The notes: generated from the sequence alone by a model not told the origin. Positions 34,204-43,624 are shown, counted from the stretch's first letter. The stretch is 64,000 bases of DNA from Acidobacteriota bacterium (GCA_016213775.1 JACQZR010000088.1:1-64000); one strand, 5' to 3'. Numbers and translations are program-made.

Positions 34204-35391
34204 CTAATTCACCGCTTCAAACAACCCCGCCGCACCCTGACCGCCGCCAATGCACATAGTCACCACTCCATAGCGCGACTTGCGCCGCTGCATCTCATTG
34301 GCGATCGTTCCCACGAGCCGCGACCCTGTCATCCCGAACGGATGTCCGATTGCGATCGACCCGCCGTTCACGTTCAGCTTCTCCGGATCGAGCCCCAGCC
34401 GGTCGCGGCAATACACCACTTGAACCGCAAACGCCTCGTTCAGCTCCCACAGATCGATGTCCTCGATCTTCAGCCCCTGCCGCTTGAGCAGTTTGGGAAT
34501 CGCATACACCGGTCCGATGCCCATCTCGTCCGGCTCCAGGCCGGTCACCGCAAAGCCGCGATAGATCAACTTGTACTTCACGCCCAGTTCCTCCGCGCGC
34601 TGGCGCGACATCAGCAGCGTGGCCGACGCGCCATCGGAAAGCTGTGACGAATTGCCCGCCGTCACACTGCCCGCACCGCTATCCGGATCAAAATGCGGCG
34701 GCAGCTTCATCAATCCTTCCAGGGTCGTATCCGGCCGGTTGCACTCGTCGTTCTCCACCAACGACTCTTCCTCGCGCAGCGCCTCGCCGGTCTTCTTGTC
34801 CAACACCGCGCGCGTCACACGCATCGGAACAATCTCGCCCTTGAAAAATCCTTCGGCCTGCGCGCGGCCGGTCCGTTGCTGGCTCAACAGCGCATACTCA
34901 TCCTGCAACTGCCGGCTCACTCCATAGCGCTTGGCCACCACCTCAGCAGTCACACCCATCACCATGTAGATGCCCGGCTTCTGTTCCTTCACCACCGGAT
35001 GCGGCTGGGAATCGCGAGGCGACATCGTGATCGACTCCACGCCTCCGCCAATCGCCACATCGGCGCCTTCGTTGATAATCTGATGCGCGGCCATCGCCAC
35101 CGATTGCAGCCCCGAAGAGCAGAACCGGTTCACCGTAGTCGCAGCCGTAGTCACCGGAAGCCCCGCGCGCACCACAGCCACTCGAGCGACGTTCATGCCT
35201 TGCGGTCCATGGGGCTGCCCGCAGCCGATGATCACGTCTTCCACTTCCGCCGGATCCACCTGCGGATGACGCCGCAACACCTCGCGGATGCAATGCGCCG
35301 TCAGATCGACCGGATGCGTCCGGTTAAACGAGCCGCGGAACGACTTGGCCAGCGGCGTCCGTACACTGTCCACTATCACTGCTTCTCTCAT
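34204..35391 (-). CDS. fadA: Acetyl-CoA acyltransferase (thiolase)
   Basis: A 395-residue thiolase that cleaves 3-ketoacyl-CoA in the last step of beta-oxidation (or condenses acetyl-CoA). Catalytic Cys91 in NRFCSSGLQ, His350 in [14 protein letters not shown] and Cys380 in CIGGGQGAA are all present. It lies 18 bases after the gene for the bifunctional hydratase/dehydrogenase, the normal fadBA arrangement. Cytosolic. Chain-length preference cannot be read from sequence. Confidence 0.93.
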   Translation of the reverse strand: MREAVIVDSVRTPLAKSFRGSFNRTHPVDLTAHCIREVLRRHPQVDPAEVEDVIIGCGQPHGPQGMNVARVAVVRAGLPVTTAATTVNRFCSSGLQSVAMAAHQIINEGADVAIGGGVESITMSPRDSQPHPVVKEQKPGIYMVMGVTAEVVAKRYGVSRQLQDEYALLSQQRTGRAQAEGFFKGEIVPMRVTRAVLDKKTGEALREEESLVENDECNRPDTTLEGLMKLPPHFDPDSGAGSVTAGNSSQLSDGASATLLMSRQRAEELGVKYKLIYRGFAVTGLEPDEMGIGPVYAIPKLLKRQGLKIEDIDLWELNEAFAVQVVYCRDRLGLDPEKLNVNGGSIAIGHPFGMTGSRLVGTIANEMQRRKSRYGVVTMCIGGGQGAAGLFEAVN

Positions 35392-35409
35392 GATGATTCC
35401 TCGTTGATT

Positions 35410-37536
35410 TCAAGCCCCGGCCGCGGCCGCGCGATCGAACTGCGCAAACGTCTTGCCCTCGCCGGCGAGCCGCTCCAGCAGCGGCGCCGGCTTCCACAGC
35501 GGACCGTGCTGCGCGTGAAACTCCCGCACTCTTGCCAGCACTTTGTCCAACCCCACCGTATCGGCGTAGAACATCGGCCCACCGCGATGCGCGGGGAATC
35601 CATAGCCGTTCAGATAGATAATGTCGATGTCCACTGACCGCAGCGCCATCCCCTCTTCCAGAATGCGCGCGCCTTCATTGGCCAGCGCGTATAGCAACCG
35701 GTCCGTTACCTCGGCCTCATCCACCGCACGCGGCGTGATCCCTGCCGCGGCCCGTACCTGTCCAATCAGATCCTCCACCACAGGATCCAGGTTCGGCCGC
35801 CGGTTCTCGTCGTACTTGTACCACCCCGCGCCCGTCTTCTGACCGTAGCGGCCCATCTCGCACAGCCGGTCTTCCAGCAGCGGCTTACGCACGCCCGCGG
35901 CCTCGAGATGCTGGAACTCCTTGCGAATCCGCCACCCCACATCGAGACCCGCGAGATCGCCCACCTGCAGCGGTCCCATCGCCATTCCGAAGTCGTACAT
36001 CGCCTTATCGACAGCCTCAATCGCCGCGCCCTCTTCCACCAGGAACTGCGCCTCTCTGCGATACGGTCCAAACATCCGGTTCCCCACGAATCCGCGACAG
36101 TTGCCCACCAGCACGCCGATCTTGCCGAGCGCCTTCGCCAACCCCATCGACGTGGCGATCACTTCCTTGCTGGTCTCTCTGCCGCGCACGATCTCGAGCA
36201 GCCGCATCACATTCGCCGGGCTGAAAAAATGATGCCCGATCACCATCTGTGGCCGCTTGGTGGCCGACGCAATCTCATCAATCGACAACGTCGACGTGTT
36301 CGACGCCAGAATGCAATCGGACTTCGCAATCCCATCCAGGGCCGCGAAGATCTCCTTCTTCAGCGCCATGCCTTCAAACACGGCCTCGACGATGATATCG
36401 GCCTCATCGAACCCATCGTAAGTAAGCTGCGGCGTGATGCGCGCCATGCGTTCATCCATCGCCTGTTGGGTGAACCGCCTCTTCGCCACCGACCCCGCGT
36501 AGTTTCTGGAGATCGTCTTCATGCCGCGATCGAGCGCCTCCTGCGAGGTCTCTTTCAGCAGCACGGGAATCCCTGCATTGGCGTAGTTCATCGCGATGCC
36601 GCCGCCCATGGTCCCGGCGCCGATCACCGCCGCGCGTTTGATCGGATACGTCACGGTCTCCTTGGGCACATTGGGGATCTTCGCAACCGTGCGCTCCCCA
36701 AAGAACACATGAATCATGGCCTTCGATTGCGTGGAGAACAGACACTCGGCAAACAGCCGCGCTTCCTCCTTCACCCCCTCGGCGAACGGCATCGTGGTGG
36801 CCGCTTCCACCGCAGCGATGGCCGCTAGCGGAGCCATCAACTGCCGCTGCCGCTTCTTCGCCGCCTCGCGCGCCGCCGAAAAGATCGGGGCATTCTCTTC
36901 CGCAGTGCCCAGCTTCTCATTGCGCTCCCGAACCTTCATCACCGGTGCCGCCGCCACCTCGCGTGCGTACGCCAGCGCGCCTTCCAGCAGATCGCGCTCA
37001 ATCACCCGGTCAATCAGACCGAGTTTCGCCGCCACGGGCACTTTCACCGGATCGCCGAACTGGCACATCTCCACGGCTTTCGCCACACCCACCAGACGCG
37101 GCAGTCGCTGCGTGCCCGCCGCCCCTGGAATGATCCCCAACTTCACTTCCGGCTGTCCCACATTCGCCGCCGCAACCGCCACGCGATAGGCGCACGCCAT
37201 CGCCACTTCCAGCCCGCCACCGAACGCCTGCCCGTGAATCGCCGCGACGACCGGCTTGACCGAATCCTCGAGCGCGTACAACAGCGGATGCAACCCACCC
37301 TCGCGTTTCTTCTCGCCCGAGGTGACCTTGCCGAACTCTTTGATATCCGCGCCCGCGATGAACGACCGCCCGCCGCCGATCAGCACGACAGCCTTCACCG
37401 TCTCGTCCGCCGCGGCCTTCGCCAGCCCCTCTGCAATGCCTTCCGGCACCCCCGGACTGAGAGCATTCACTGGCGGATTATTCACGGTAATAACGGCAAC
37501 ATCCTGCTGCGTGCTGTAAAGAACGAGATCGCTCAT
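35410..37536 (-). CDS. fadB: Bifunctional enoyl-CoA hydratase / 3-hydroxyacyl-CoA dehydrogenase
   Basis: A 708-residue beta-oxidation enzyme. The crotonase domain (residues 1-190) has the oxyanion-hole segment RSFIAGADIKEF and the two Glu positions in GGGLEVAMA and GQPEVKLGI. The dehydrogenase begins near 290 with the Rossmann motif AAVIGAGTMGGGIAMNYA and includes the catalytic His in VIGHHFFSPA. The ATG at 37536 (MSDLVLYS) fits the family; the frame is open 27 codons further but without similarity. It heads a minus-strand run fadB, fadA, CehA-type hydrolase, uracil-DNA glycosylase, Uma2. FadJ is an equally fair name. Confidence 0.92.
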   Translation of the reverse strand: MSDLVLYSTQQDVAVITVNNPPVNALSPGVPEGIAEGLAKAAADETVKAVVLIGGGRSFIAGADIKEFGKVTSGEKKREGGLHPLLYALEDSVKPVVAAIHGQAFGGGLEVAMACAYRVAVAAANVGQPEVKLGIIPGAAGTQRLPRLVGVAKAVEMCQFGDPVKVPVAAKLGLIDRVIERDLLEGALAYAREVAAAPVMKVRERNEKLGTAEENAPIFSAAREAAKKRQRQLMAPLAAIAAVEAATTMPFAEGVKEEARLFAECLFSTQSKAMIHVFFGERTVAKIPNVPKETVTYPIKRAAVIGAGTMGGGIAMNYANAGIPVLLKETSQEALDRGMKTISRNYAGSVAKRRFTQQAMDERMARITPQLTYDGFDEADIIVEAVFEGMALKKEIFAALDGIAKSDCILASNTSTLSIDEIASATKRPQMVIGHHFFSPANVMRLLEIVRGRETSKEVIATSMGLAKALGKIGVLVGNCRGFVGNRMFGPYRREAQFLVEEGAAIEAVDKAMYDFGMAMGPLQVGDLAGLDVGWRIRKEFQHLEAAGVRKPLLEDRLCEMGRYGQKTGAGWYKYDENRRPNLDPVVEDLIGQVRAAAGITPRAVDEAEVTDRLLYALANEGARILEEGMALRSVDIDIIYLNGYGFPAHRGGPMFYADTVGLDKVLARVREFHAQHGPLWKPAPLLERLAGEGKTFAQFDRAAAAGA

Positions 37537-37786
37537 TGGCGGTGTCCAGTGCTCCTGTACAAAGTATCTAGTGGGGAACCCGTAAGAGCGTAGCACAGCC
37601 GGATTTGTGAGAAGCAAGAAGCGGACGGCAGTGTGAGCGGAAGCCCTAACCGGAGGCGTCGGGTGTTGTCGTGGGAACGCCGGAACTCGGTGACCACTCG
37701 ACTGACGGGATGGATGCCGCCATCATCGTTGAGTTTTTGGGTAATTTGGGTAATGCGCGGTGGGAACCCTGGCATACTTATTTGTT

Positions 37787-38032
37787 TTAGGTCAGGCGTT
37801 GGCCTTTGGGTGCCTGACCTGGCAGTAGGAAGGTCTTTACTAACTCGCCTTCACCGCAGGCCGTCATTGCAGGGAATCGTCTGTACCACATGCCTTCGGG
37901 CACCTCTGGCTCCTCGTCCAGCCACTTCGCCAACAGTTCCAATTGCGACGCGGGAATCTTCCTGCTCTGGATGCGGTCGAGAAGGTGTTGAAATAAGGCG
38001 GGCGGAACATTCTGGCGGCGTACTCTTGGCAC
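37787..38032 (-). CDS. Small conserved protein, downstream partner of an RHH protein
   Basis: An 81-residue protein with a helical N-terminal half (PPALFQHLLDRIQSRKIPAS, QLELLAKWLDEEPEVPEG) and a beta-rich C-terminal half (WYRRF, ACGEGELVKTFLLPGQ). I have no family name for it. It lies 21 bases after a ribbon-helix-helix gene, so the pair has the look of a toxin-antitoxin module, with this as the candidate toxin. No catalytic motif of known RNases is evident. A hairpin (37789-37820) overlaps the end of the gene. Confidence 0.55.
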   Translation of the reverse strand: MPRVRRQNVPPALFQHLLDRIQSRKIPASQLELLAKWLDEEPEVPEGMWYRRFPAMTACGEGELVKTFLLPGQAPKGQRLT

Positions 38033-38053
38033 AAGTGAACCCTGATTCGATTC

Positions 38054-38395
38054 TTAGATCCCATAGAAGCCGCGCGTGATACGCTCCTTGAGGTGTGCCG
38101 CTTCTACCGGGCTCGATGCTGTCGCGAGCCGCTTGGCCAGAGTCCCCAATTCCTCGGCGCTGAGGCGAGCAGCCTTTCCCTCAAGGACCGCAAGTTCCGC
38201 AGTCTCCAGAGTGACCTCCTCCCCAGTGGGCCTACGTGCCACGACGCGACCACCGGTGATCGCCTGTCGCACGAACCAATGATAGACTGTGAGCGCACTT
38301 TTGATGACTTCTGTGCGCTTTGAGCCAGTCAACTCCGCCATCTGGTCTACCAGGGTGATTTCCGTCGGGGTCAGGACGGGTTGAATTCGTGCCAC
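38054..38395 (-). CDS. Ribbon-helix-helix protein, putative antitoxin
   Basis: A 113-residue protein with an N-terminal RHH fold (RIQPVLTPTEITLVDQMAEL, then SKRTEVIKSALTVYHWFV), a small central beta segment (GRVVARRPTGEEVTLETAEL) and a helical C-terminus (SAEELGTLAKRL). This is the size and order of RHH antitoxins that carry a toxin-neutralising tail. It is the first gene of a two-gene unit with the 81-residue protein at 37787-38032. Confidence 0.65.
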   Translation of the reverse strand: MARIQPVLTPTEITLVDQMAELTGSKRTEVIKSALTVYHWFVRQAITGGRVVARRPTGEEVTLETAELAVLEGKAARLSAEELGTLAKRLATASSPVEAAHLKERITRGFYGI

Positions 38396-38604
38396 TCAGT
38401 CTCTCCTCACTTTCTGTGCTCATTCTACTCTAGCACGAGCTCACCAGCAGGGACATATCGCGACTTCTGAGCTGGTGGACGACGGCATCGCGTTACCAGG
38501 GACCGGCTTTTCCGGTCGGGCAATATCGGGCAAGGGGTCTCCGCCATTGATGCGACAAGCACCTATCTGCGCATCCGCATCCCTGAGTCGAGGAATTCGA
38601 CGCG

Positions 38605-39030
38605 TTAAGCCGATCTGACCGCCAGCGGGATGATTGTTCCATTCGGCCGCCGCCATGTCGTCCGGAATTCGCGATCATAGGTCCAAACCTTTGCATTGCG
38701 GAGCCGCTCGCTGAGAACCGCGAGACAGCCATCCGCCCAATCAGGCTGTTGGTCTGCGTACTTGGTAAGCCATTCGAACACATCCAGCCAAAAAGTGCGT
38801 TCGTACGCAATGGCAACCGGCTGCACCCGCAGATCATCTATCAAAGCATGAAGCCGCTGCCGCTGGCTCTTTTCAGCCAGATGAAAACACGCTTCCGTCA
38901 GCACCGCTTCGCAGACAGCAAATTCGTTAGGGATCAGTGAGTCGAGATGTTTCACTGCCACGCGATGCTTCTCGTCCCGGGCGTCACATAGAGCCACAAG
39001 GGGAGTTGTATCAATTAGTATCATGAGCAT
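38605..39030 (-). CDS. PIN-domain toxin, VapC-like
   Basis: About 141 residues with the PIN nuclease acidic set: Asp in ILIDTTPLVAL, Glu in AVLTEACFHLA, Asp in DWADGCLAVL and a late Asp in TYDREFRT. VapC toxins are RNases that cut specific tRNAs or rRNA when not held by VapB. The start is uncertain: GTG at 39033, ATG at 39030 and ATG at 39024 are all in frame; the coordinates use 39030, which overlaps the antitoxin stop as TGATG. The module appears intact. Confidence 0.85.
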   Translation of the reverse strand: MLMILIDTTPLVALCDARDEKHRVAVKHLDSLIPNEFAVCEAVLTEACFHLAEKSQRQRLHALIDDLRVQPVAIAYERTFWLDVFEWLTKYADQQPDWADGCLAVLSERLRNAKVWTYDREFRTTWRRPNGTIIPLAVRSA

Positions 39031-39311
39031 CACCTGGCAGGGCGAATCTTGCGGAGTATCGCGCGACGCGCCGCGTGCCGGTCATGCACATCATAGTCAC
39101 GGGGAGGCACATCAGCGGGATCCGGATAGAGCTCGAATATCCTCCCGATCAGTGTCTTCCCATCGGTGGAGGGTTCGGGACGAAGTCCAAGGTATCGCTC
39201 GTCAATGGCCTCACGTACTACGTCGGACAACTTGAGACCATGCTCACGGAGCGTCCGTGCCTTGCGGAGACGCTCGGAATCGAGCCGTACGTTGATCAGG
39301 TGAGAACTCAT
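39030..39311 (-). CDS. Antitoxin of the PIN-domain toxin, VapB-like
   Basis: A 93-residue protein with an N-terminal ribbon-helix-helix (SSHLINVRLDSERLRKARTL, KLSDVVREAIDERY) and a C-terminal tail of the toxin-binding kind ending RRAILRKIRPAR. The ATG at 39311 is taken because the family begins close to the beta strand; an ATG five codons earlier is possible. Its stop overlaps the toxin start, which couples their translation. Confidence 0.8.
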   Translation of the reverse strand: MSSHLINVRLDSERLRKARTLREHGLKLSDVVREAIDERYLGLRPEPSTDGKTLIGRIFELYPDPADVPPRDYDVHDRHAARRAILRKIRPAR

Positions 39312-39554
39312 GGTTGGCAATTCCACTGTAAAGATAGCATGTCTTTACGCTCAAAGAAAGGTAACTCGCTCCCCTTATCTCGAATCGGAGAAGGGTATGA
39401 GGTCGGAGCAGCGGAGGAGACCCCAGTCTGCAGTGATTCTTGGCGTGCAATGGGCGATGGGATTTCTGGGAATGGTGGTCTCTCGACATATTATCCCGTA
39501 ACCTTCCTCAACCCGCGCCTCTGGTAGTGAGGCCATTAGTTTAGGAAAGAAAAC

Positions 39555-40736
39555 CTACAAAAACTCCGGCACCCGCAATCGCTCGCCGCGTTTCAACGCC
39601 GATTCGTGCCCCACGAGCCCCGGCACCGTGATCGCCAGCCCTTCCTTCATCCCCACCATCGGCTCGCGATTTTCCAGAAGAGAATTGATGAACTCCGCGC
39701 TCAGGAAGACGTGGCTCCCGCCATGGCCGGAAGGGTGCCGCATGGCGGGCGGAATCATGGGGTCCTGCAAATAGTCGGGGTATTTCACCGGCTGCGGCTT
39801 CTTTTCGCGCGCGTGATACAGATCCGGGTGCAGACCCGAATTGGCCATGTAGAGCGTGCCTTTGTCGCTGTACCACTGGGCGCGCTCGCCATCTTCCCCC
39901 ACCAGCCAAAACACATTGCATCGCGCCATGTGGCCCTTATCAGTCTCCATCAGCGCGGACTCGTTCCAAAAGGGGTTCTTGTACACGTTGTCGTGGAGGA
40001 AGGGATGGTGGCTGCCCCAGCCGAGTGCGGAAACCGAAGTGATTCGCTCGCCCGTCACGCCGGTGAGGAAGCCCAGTGAGTGCGTGGGGTAGCCGAGCGG
40101 TGGGAACCCCCAGCGCCAACTGCGCGAGCCGCCGGGTTCGTAGAATCGGGACTTCTTGTCGTCCACCAGCCTCTGCAGATCGCCGCGGTCGTGGTAATAG
40201 GCAAGCTCGCTGTAGTAGACTTCGCCGAGCACGCCGGATTGGAACAACTGCCGGGCGTAGATGCAGCCGGGGCGGAAGTAGCTGGTCTCGCCGAGCATGT
40301 ACCCAAGTCCGGTCCTCTTCTTCAGTGCGGCTAGCGATTCAGCTTCCTCCAACGTGTGGCAGGCAGGAACCGCGCAGTAGACGTTTAAGCCGCGATTCAT
40401 GGAGAGCGACACATGTTTGTGGTGAAGGGTGGCGGGAGTGAACAGAGCCACCGCGTCCAATCGTTTTTCTTTATCGAGCAACTGCTCGAGGGAATCGTAC
40501 ATATTGTCACAGCGGTACTGATCACGCAGCGCTCGCCGGCGCTCCGCGCGTAAATCGCTAACGGCGGCCACCACGCAGTTGGGGTGCTCATGAAAGCTGA
40601 ACTGCGCCCCGAAACCACCACCAATGACCGCCAGGCGGAGCTTCCTGTCAGTAGCGGGTGCGGGCCGTCCAACCTGGGCATTCGCCTGCAGGGCGAGACC
40701 TGCCGAGGCATAGAGGAAATCGCGGCGGGAGGGCAT
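39555..40736 (-). CDS. Gfo/Idh/MocA-family oxidoreductase, Tat-exported
   Basis: A 393-residue NAD(P)-dependent oxidoreductase. Residues 1-21 are a twin-arginine signal (SRRDFLYASAGLALQANA). The Rossmann fold follows (LRLAVIGGGFGAQFSFHEH), then the sugar-binding domain with RSWRWGFPPLGYPTHSLGF, where the conserved Lys of the family motif EKP is replaced (YCAVPACHT). Missing that Lys suggests altered or lost dehydrogenase chemistry; some family members are glycosidases. Exported relatives are frequent in Acidobacteriota and Planctomycetes. No operon partner. Confidence 0.85.
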   Translation of the reverse strand: MPSRRDFLYASAGLALQANAQVGRPAPATDRKLRLAVIGGGFGAQFSFHEHPNCVVAAVSDLRAERRRALRDQYRCDNMYDSLEQLLDKEKRLDAVALFTPATLHHKHVSLSMNRGLNVYCAVPACHTLEEAESLAALKKRTGLGYMLGETSYFRPGCIYARQLFQSGVLGEVYYSELAYYHDRGDLQRLVDDKKSRFYEPGGSRSWRWGFPPLGYPTHSLGFLTGVTGERITSVSALGWGSHHPFLHDNVYKNPFWNESALMETDKGHMARCNVFWLVGEDGERAQWYSDKGTLYMANSGLHPDLYHAREKKPQPVKYPDYLQDPMIPPAMRHPSGHGGSHVFLSAEFINSLLENREPMVGMKEGLAITVPGLVGHESALKRGERLRVPEFL

Positions 40737-40770
40737 GATTCCGCTACGATATCACGGTTCAAGGCTTGCC

Positions 40771-40800
40771 AGCCCTAGCCTTGGCGAAGGCTGGGGCAGT
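40771..40800. repeat. Isolated hairpin upstream of the oxidoreductase gene
   Basis: AGCCTT GGCG AAGGCT (40777-40792) with an outer GCCC/GGGC pairing forms a strong stem about 40 bases upstream of the minus-strand oxidoreductase start. It has no T-run and differs in sequence from the REP-like elements. No second copy was found in the window. Confidence 0.3.
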
Positions 40801-40941
40801 GGCATTCCACTTGCTGAAATTACCGCGAGCATGACCACAACCTTGCGGCGAGTAAGGTGTTGGATCATGTATCCTGGAAGTTTGTAAAGCAGTGTAAAGG
40901 GTCGTCTCCGACATCGGGGACCAGAAGGAGCGAAGATCAAC

Positions 40942-42288
40942 TTGCACCAGCTTGTGCGCAGTGTAGCCTACAATCCGGCACCCCCGCCTCCGCCTCGTCC
41001 ATCCCCTGAACCGATTCTCGTTGAACCGCAACCGGAAGGTCATGGAAGAAACTGGATCTTGCTTATCGTTTTGGGTCTTATCGCAGCAGGGGTGTGGAGC
41101 TTGACGCAGAGGGGTGGGGAAAAGGCGGTTGCGTGGAGCCCCAAGCGCACAGGTGTAGTACGTTCCGGTCGCATCGAGCGTACTTTGCGCGTCACGGGTT
41201 CGACACAGCCGCTCAAGTTCTCCTACCTGGTTGCCCCGCGGCTGCAAGGATCCCGGCACTCGCATGGAAACGATTTTGGCCTCCTGCTGGAGAAGATAAG
41301 CCCAGCGGGGCAGAAGGTGAAGAAGGGTGAACTTGTCGCCCGCTTCGACCGCCACTTGATGGCGCTCCGGCTGGAGGACTACCGCGCGAATGTCGTCCAG
41401 CATCAACTGAATCTCGATCGGTTGCGGGCGAACCTGTCGGTCCGGCGCGCCTACTACGAACAGCGTATTCGTGCGGTGAAGGGCTCCATGGACAAGGCTG
41501 CGCTGAATCTCAAAACGGCGCCGGTGCGGTCGGCCATGCAGGTGGCTCGTATGACGATGGATCTGGAGGAAGCCAAAGCCCGCTATGAGCAGGTACTCAA
41601 GGAAATGCCGCTCGTCATCGAAAGCGAACAGGCTTCCAATCGCCGCTACGAGATCGAAGTCGTCCAGGCCGAGCGCGAGTTGGAGAAGGCAGAGAAGAAC
41701 CTCGAGCAGATGACCTTCGAGGCATCCATGGACGGGGTATTAGTTCTCCAGAAAACCTACCGCGGAAGCCAGTTTGTCGAGATTTCCGAAGGGGATCAGA
41801 TTGGTCCCGGTTCCGCTTTCGCCGAGATCGTCGATAATTCCAAACTGGTGGTGGACGCGTCTCTCAGCCAGGTGGATGGCGAGCAGGTGAAGACCGGCCA
41901 GACGGCCCGCGTCCACCTGGACGCCTATCCGGAAGTGGAGTTGTCCGCGAAAGTCGTTTCGATTGGGGCGATGACGAAATCGGGCTACCGGCCAAGCTAC
42001 CGGCGCGACATTCCTATCCGGCTGATGCTGGATAAGACCAGCGAGAAGGTGATTCCAAACCTGTCCGCTCATGCCGACATACTGCTGGAAGCTGAGGACG
42101 ATACGCTTGTGATGCCGCGCGAGTGCGTGTTTCGCAGCGGCGACAAACCGTACGCCCTGGTGGAGACGGCTGGCGGCTGGGAAAAGCGGCCGGTGGAGTT
42201 GGGTCTTGCCAGCAATACAGAGGTGTCGGTGCAATCGGGCCTAAGAGCGGGCGAGAAACTCGCGGCCGAGCTTCCGGAACAGCGTTAA
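40942..42288 (+). CDS. HlyD-family periplasmic adaptor (efflux/secretion)
   Basis: A 448-residue membrane-fusion protein. A cytosolic Pro-rich N-terminus (residues 10-35) precedes one transmembrane helix (NWILLIVLGLIAAGVWSL); a biotinyl-lipoyl-like domain contains KISPAGQKVKKGELVARFD, a long alpha-helical hairpin spans about 150-260, and the second lipoyl half and beta barrel follow (EISEGDQIGPG, VKTGQTARVHLDAYP). Start is TTG at 40942, preceded by AGAAGGAG eleven bases upstream. It would bridge an inner-membrane pump to an outer-membrane channel, but neither partner is adjacent. A secreted protein gene begins five bases after its stop. Confidence 0.88.
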   Translation: MHQLVRSVAYNPAPPPPPRPSPEPILVEPQPEGHGRNWILLIVLGLIAAGVWSLTQRGGEKAVAWSPKRTGVVRSGRIERTLRVTGSTQPLKFSYLVAPRLQGSRHSHGNDFGLLLEKISPAGQKVKKGELVARFDRHLMALRLEDYRANVVQHQLNLDRLRANLSVRRAYYEQRIRAVKGSMDKAALNLKTAPVRSAMQVARMTMDLEEAKARYEQVLKEMPLVIESEQASNRRYEIEVVQAERELEKAEKNLEQMTFEASMDGVLVLQKTYRGSQFVEISEGDQIGPGSAFAEIVDNSKLVVDASLSQVDGEQVKTGQTARVHLDAYPEVELSAKVVSIGAMTKSGYRPSYRRDIPIRLMLDKTSEKVIPNLSAHADILLEAEDDTLVMPRECVFRSGDKPYALVETAGGWEKRPVELGLASNTEVSVQSGLRAGEKLAAELPEQR

Positions 42289-42292
42289 TCCA

Positions 42293-43621
42293 ATGGCAAA
42301 GGCCTGCACGGCCGTCCTGCTCCTGCCGCTCGCGTTGCTGGCGCAAACGCTGCTGGCGCAAACGCTGTTGGCGCAAACGCTCAGCTCCATCGACAATGGG
42401 ACGGTGAAGATCGGCGTCGATCTCGATCTGGGCGGGTCGATTACATGGGTGTCGCGCAGCGACGGTCCTAACATGATCAACTCCGCGGACCTGGGGCGTC
42501 AGATCCAGCAGTCCTATTATTCCGGCCCTGCACCCTATCGCACGGCGCATCCCGCCTGGCCCAACTGGCCATGGAATCCCATCAGCACTGGCGACGTTTA
42601 CAAGAACCCCTCGCGTGTTCTGCGGCATCGTAACGACGGCACGTCGCTGTATGTGCGCAGCGTCCCTTTGCAATGGGCACTGAACAACGTTCCGTGCGAA
42701 TGCACATTCGAGACGTGGATCACCCTGAAGGGAAGTGTGATCGCAGTGAAGGCGCGGCTCAACAACCTGCGCCCGGACCGCACACAATATCGCGCCTACG
42801 ATCAGGAGCTTCCCGCTGTGTATACGAATGGCCCGTGGCACCGCTTGTTCACTTACGACGGCGAGCGCCCGTTCACTGGCGCGCCGTTGCGGCAGGTGGT
42901 GCAAAATCCCAGTCCGCCTTGGGCGTCCTGGCAGGCTACGGAGAATTGGGCGGCTCTGGTGGATGAGCAGGGTTTCGGGCTCGGCGTCTTCCATGCCGGC
43001 GTGATGCGTTTCCTCGGTGGATTCCACGGTCGTCCAGGCAGCGGTGGAGCCAAGGACGACGCGACGGGTTACATTGCGCCGGTGCAGCGCGAGATCCTCG
43101 ATCACAACATCCGCTACGCGTATGAGTACAAACTGATCGTCGGGTCACTGGCGGAGATTCGGGAATACGTGTATGCCCACCGGCCTCCGAGGACGCCCGA
43201 TTTCGTCTTTCACCGCGACCGCCAGCACTTTTCCTACACCAACGCCACCGATACCGGGATGCCCGTGCGCGGACATCTGCGGATTGCGGTGGATTCGACC
43301 GATCCTTATGTGGTAAGCCCGCCGTTGCACTTCAATGCCGCCGATGTTCCGAAGTTGTACATACGGGCCGCGTATCACACCAGTAGGGCACAGGCGCAGT
43401 TGTTCTGGTCGACGCCCTCGCGCGGGTTCAGCGAGGCGCAAAGTGTTCGCATTGGGGCCACCAACGATGGGGTGATGAGGACTTACGAGGTGGATCTGTC
43501 CGCGAATCCCTCGTGGAGCGGAATCATCACGGGGCTGCGGTTCGACCCGGTGGACAACGGCGTTCCCGGCGATTTCGTGGATCTGCGGTTCATCAGCTCG
43601 AACGCCCGCAGTACCCGCTAG
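42293..43621 (+). CDS. Secreted protein of unknown function with repetitive signal peptide
   Basis: A 442-residue protein with a signal peptide that contains three tandem copies of LLAQT, encoded by perfect or near-perfect 15-base repeats (42338-42382). The mature part is Trp-rich (HPAWPNWPWNP, SPPWASWQATENW) and likely all-beta, with two regions: residues 30-290 and a C-terminal sandwich (about 300-440) that resembles a carbohydrate-binding or fibronectin-like fold. The family is not recognised. It starts five bases after the HlyD-type adaptor gene and is probably cotranscribed, perhaps as its cargo. Confidence 0.7.
   Translation: MAKACTAVLLLPLALLAQTLLAQTLLAQTLSSIDNGTVKIGVDLDLGGSITWVSRSDGPNMINSADLGRQIQQSYYSGPAPYRTAHPAWPNWPWNPISTGDVYKNPSRVLRHRNDGTSLYVRSVPLQWALNNVPCECTFETWITLKGSVIAVKARLNNLRPDRTQYRAYDQELPAVYTNGPWHRLFTYDGERPFTGAPLRQVVQNPSPPWASWQATENWAALVDEQGFGLGVFHAGVMRFLGGFHGRPGSGGAKDDATGYIAPVQREILDHNIRYAYEYKLIVGSLAEIREYVYAHRPPRTPDFVFHRDRQHFSYTNATDTGMPVRGHLRIAVDSTDPYVVSPPLHFNAADVPKLYIRAAYHTSRAQAQLFWSTPSRGFSEAQSVRIGATNDGVMRTYEVDLSANPSWSGIITGLRFDPVDNGVPGDFVDLRFISSNARSTR
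42338..42382 (+). repeat. Three tandem 15-base repeats in a signal-peptide coding region
   Basis: CTGGCGCAAACGCTG occurs twice exactly (42338-42352, 42353-42367) and once with two end changes (42368-42382). Each copy adds five residues (LAQTL) to the hydrophobic core region of the signal peptide. In-frame unit length means slippage would lengthen or shorten the signal without breaking the gene. Confidence 0.85.
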
Positions 43622-43624
43622 AGC

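Noticed and set aside
37789-37820. Hairpin AGGTCAGGC / GCCTGACCT as a terminator
   Set aside because: It overlaps the end of the 81-residue gene and is followed by AAAACAAA in the gene's direction, not by a T-run; the T-rich flank lies on the wrong side.
39327-39554. Possible gene between the VapB-like antitoxin and the oxidoreductase
   Set aside because: Frames here are short or antisense continuations without ribosome sites or recognisable motifs.
40759-41406. Minus-strand open frame of 215 codons
   Set aside because: It is antisense to the HlyD-type adaptor and has no protein-like features; high G+C strands give long chance frames.
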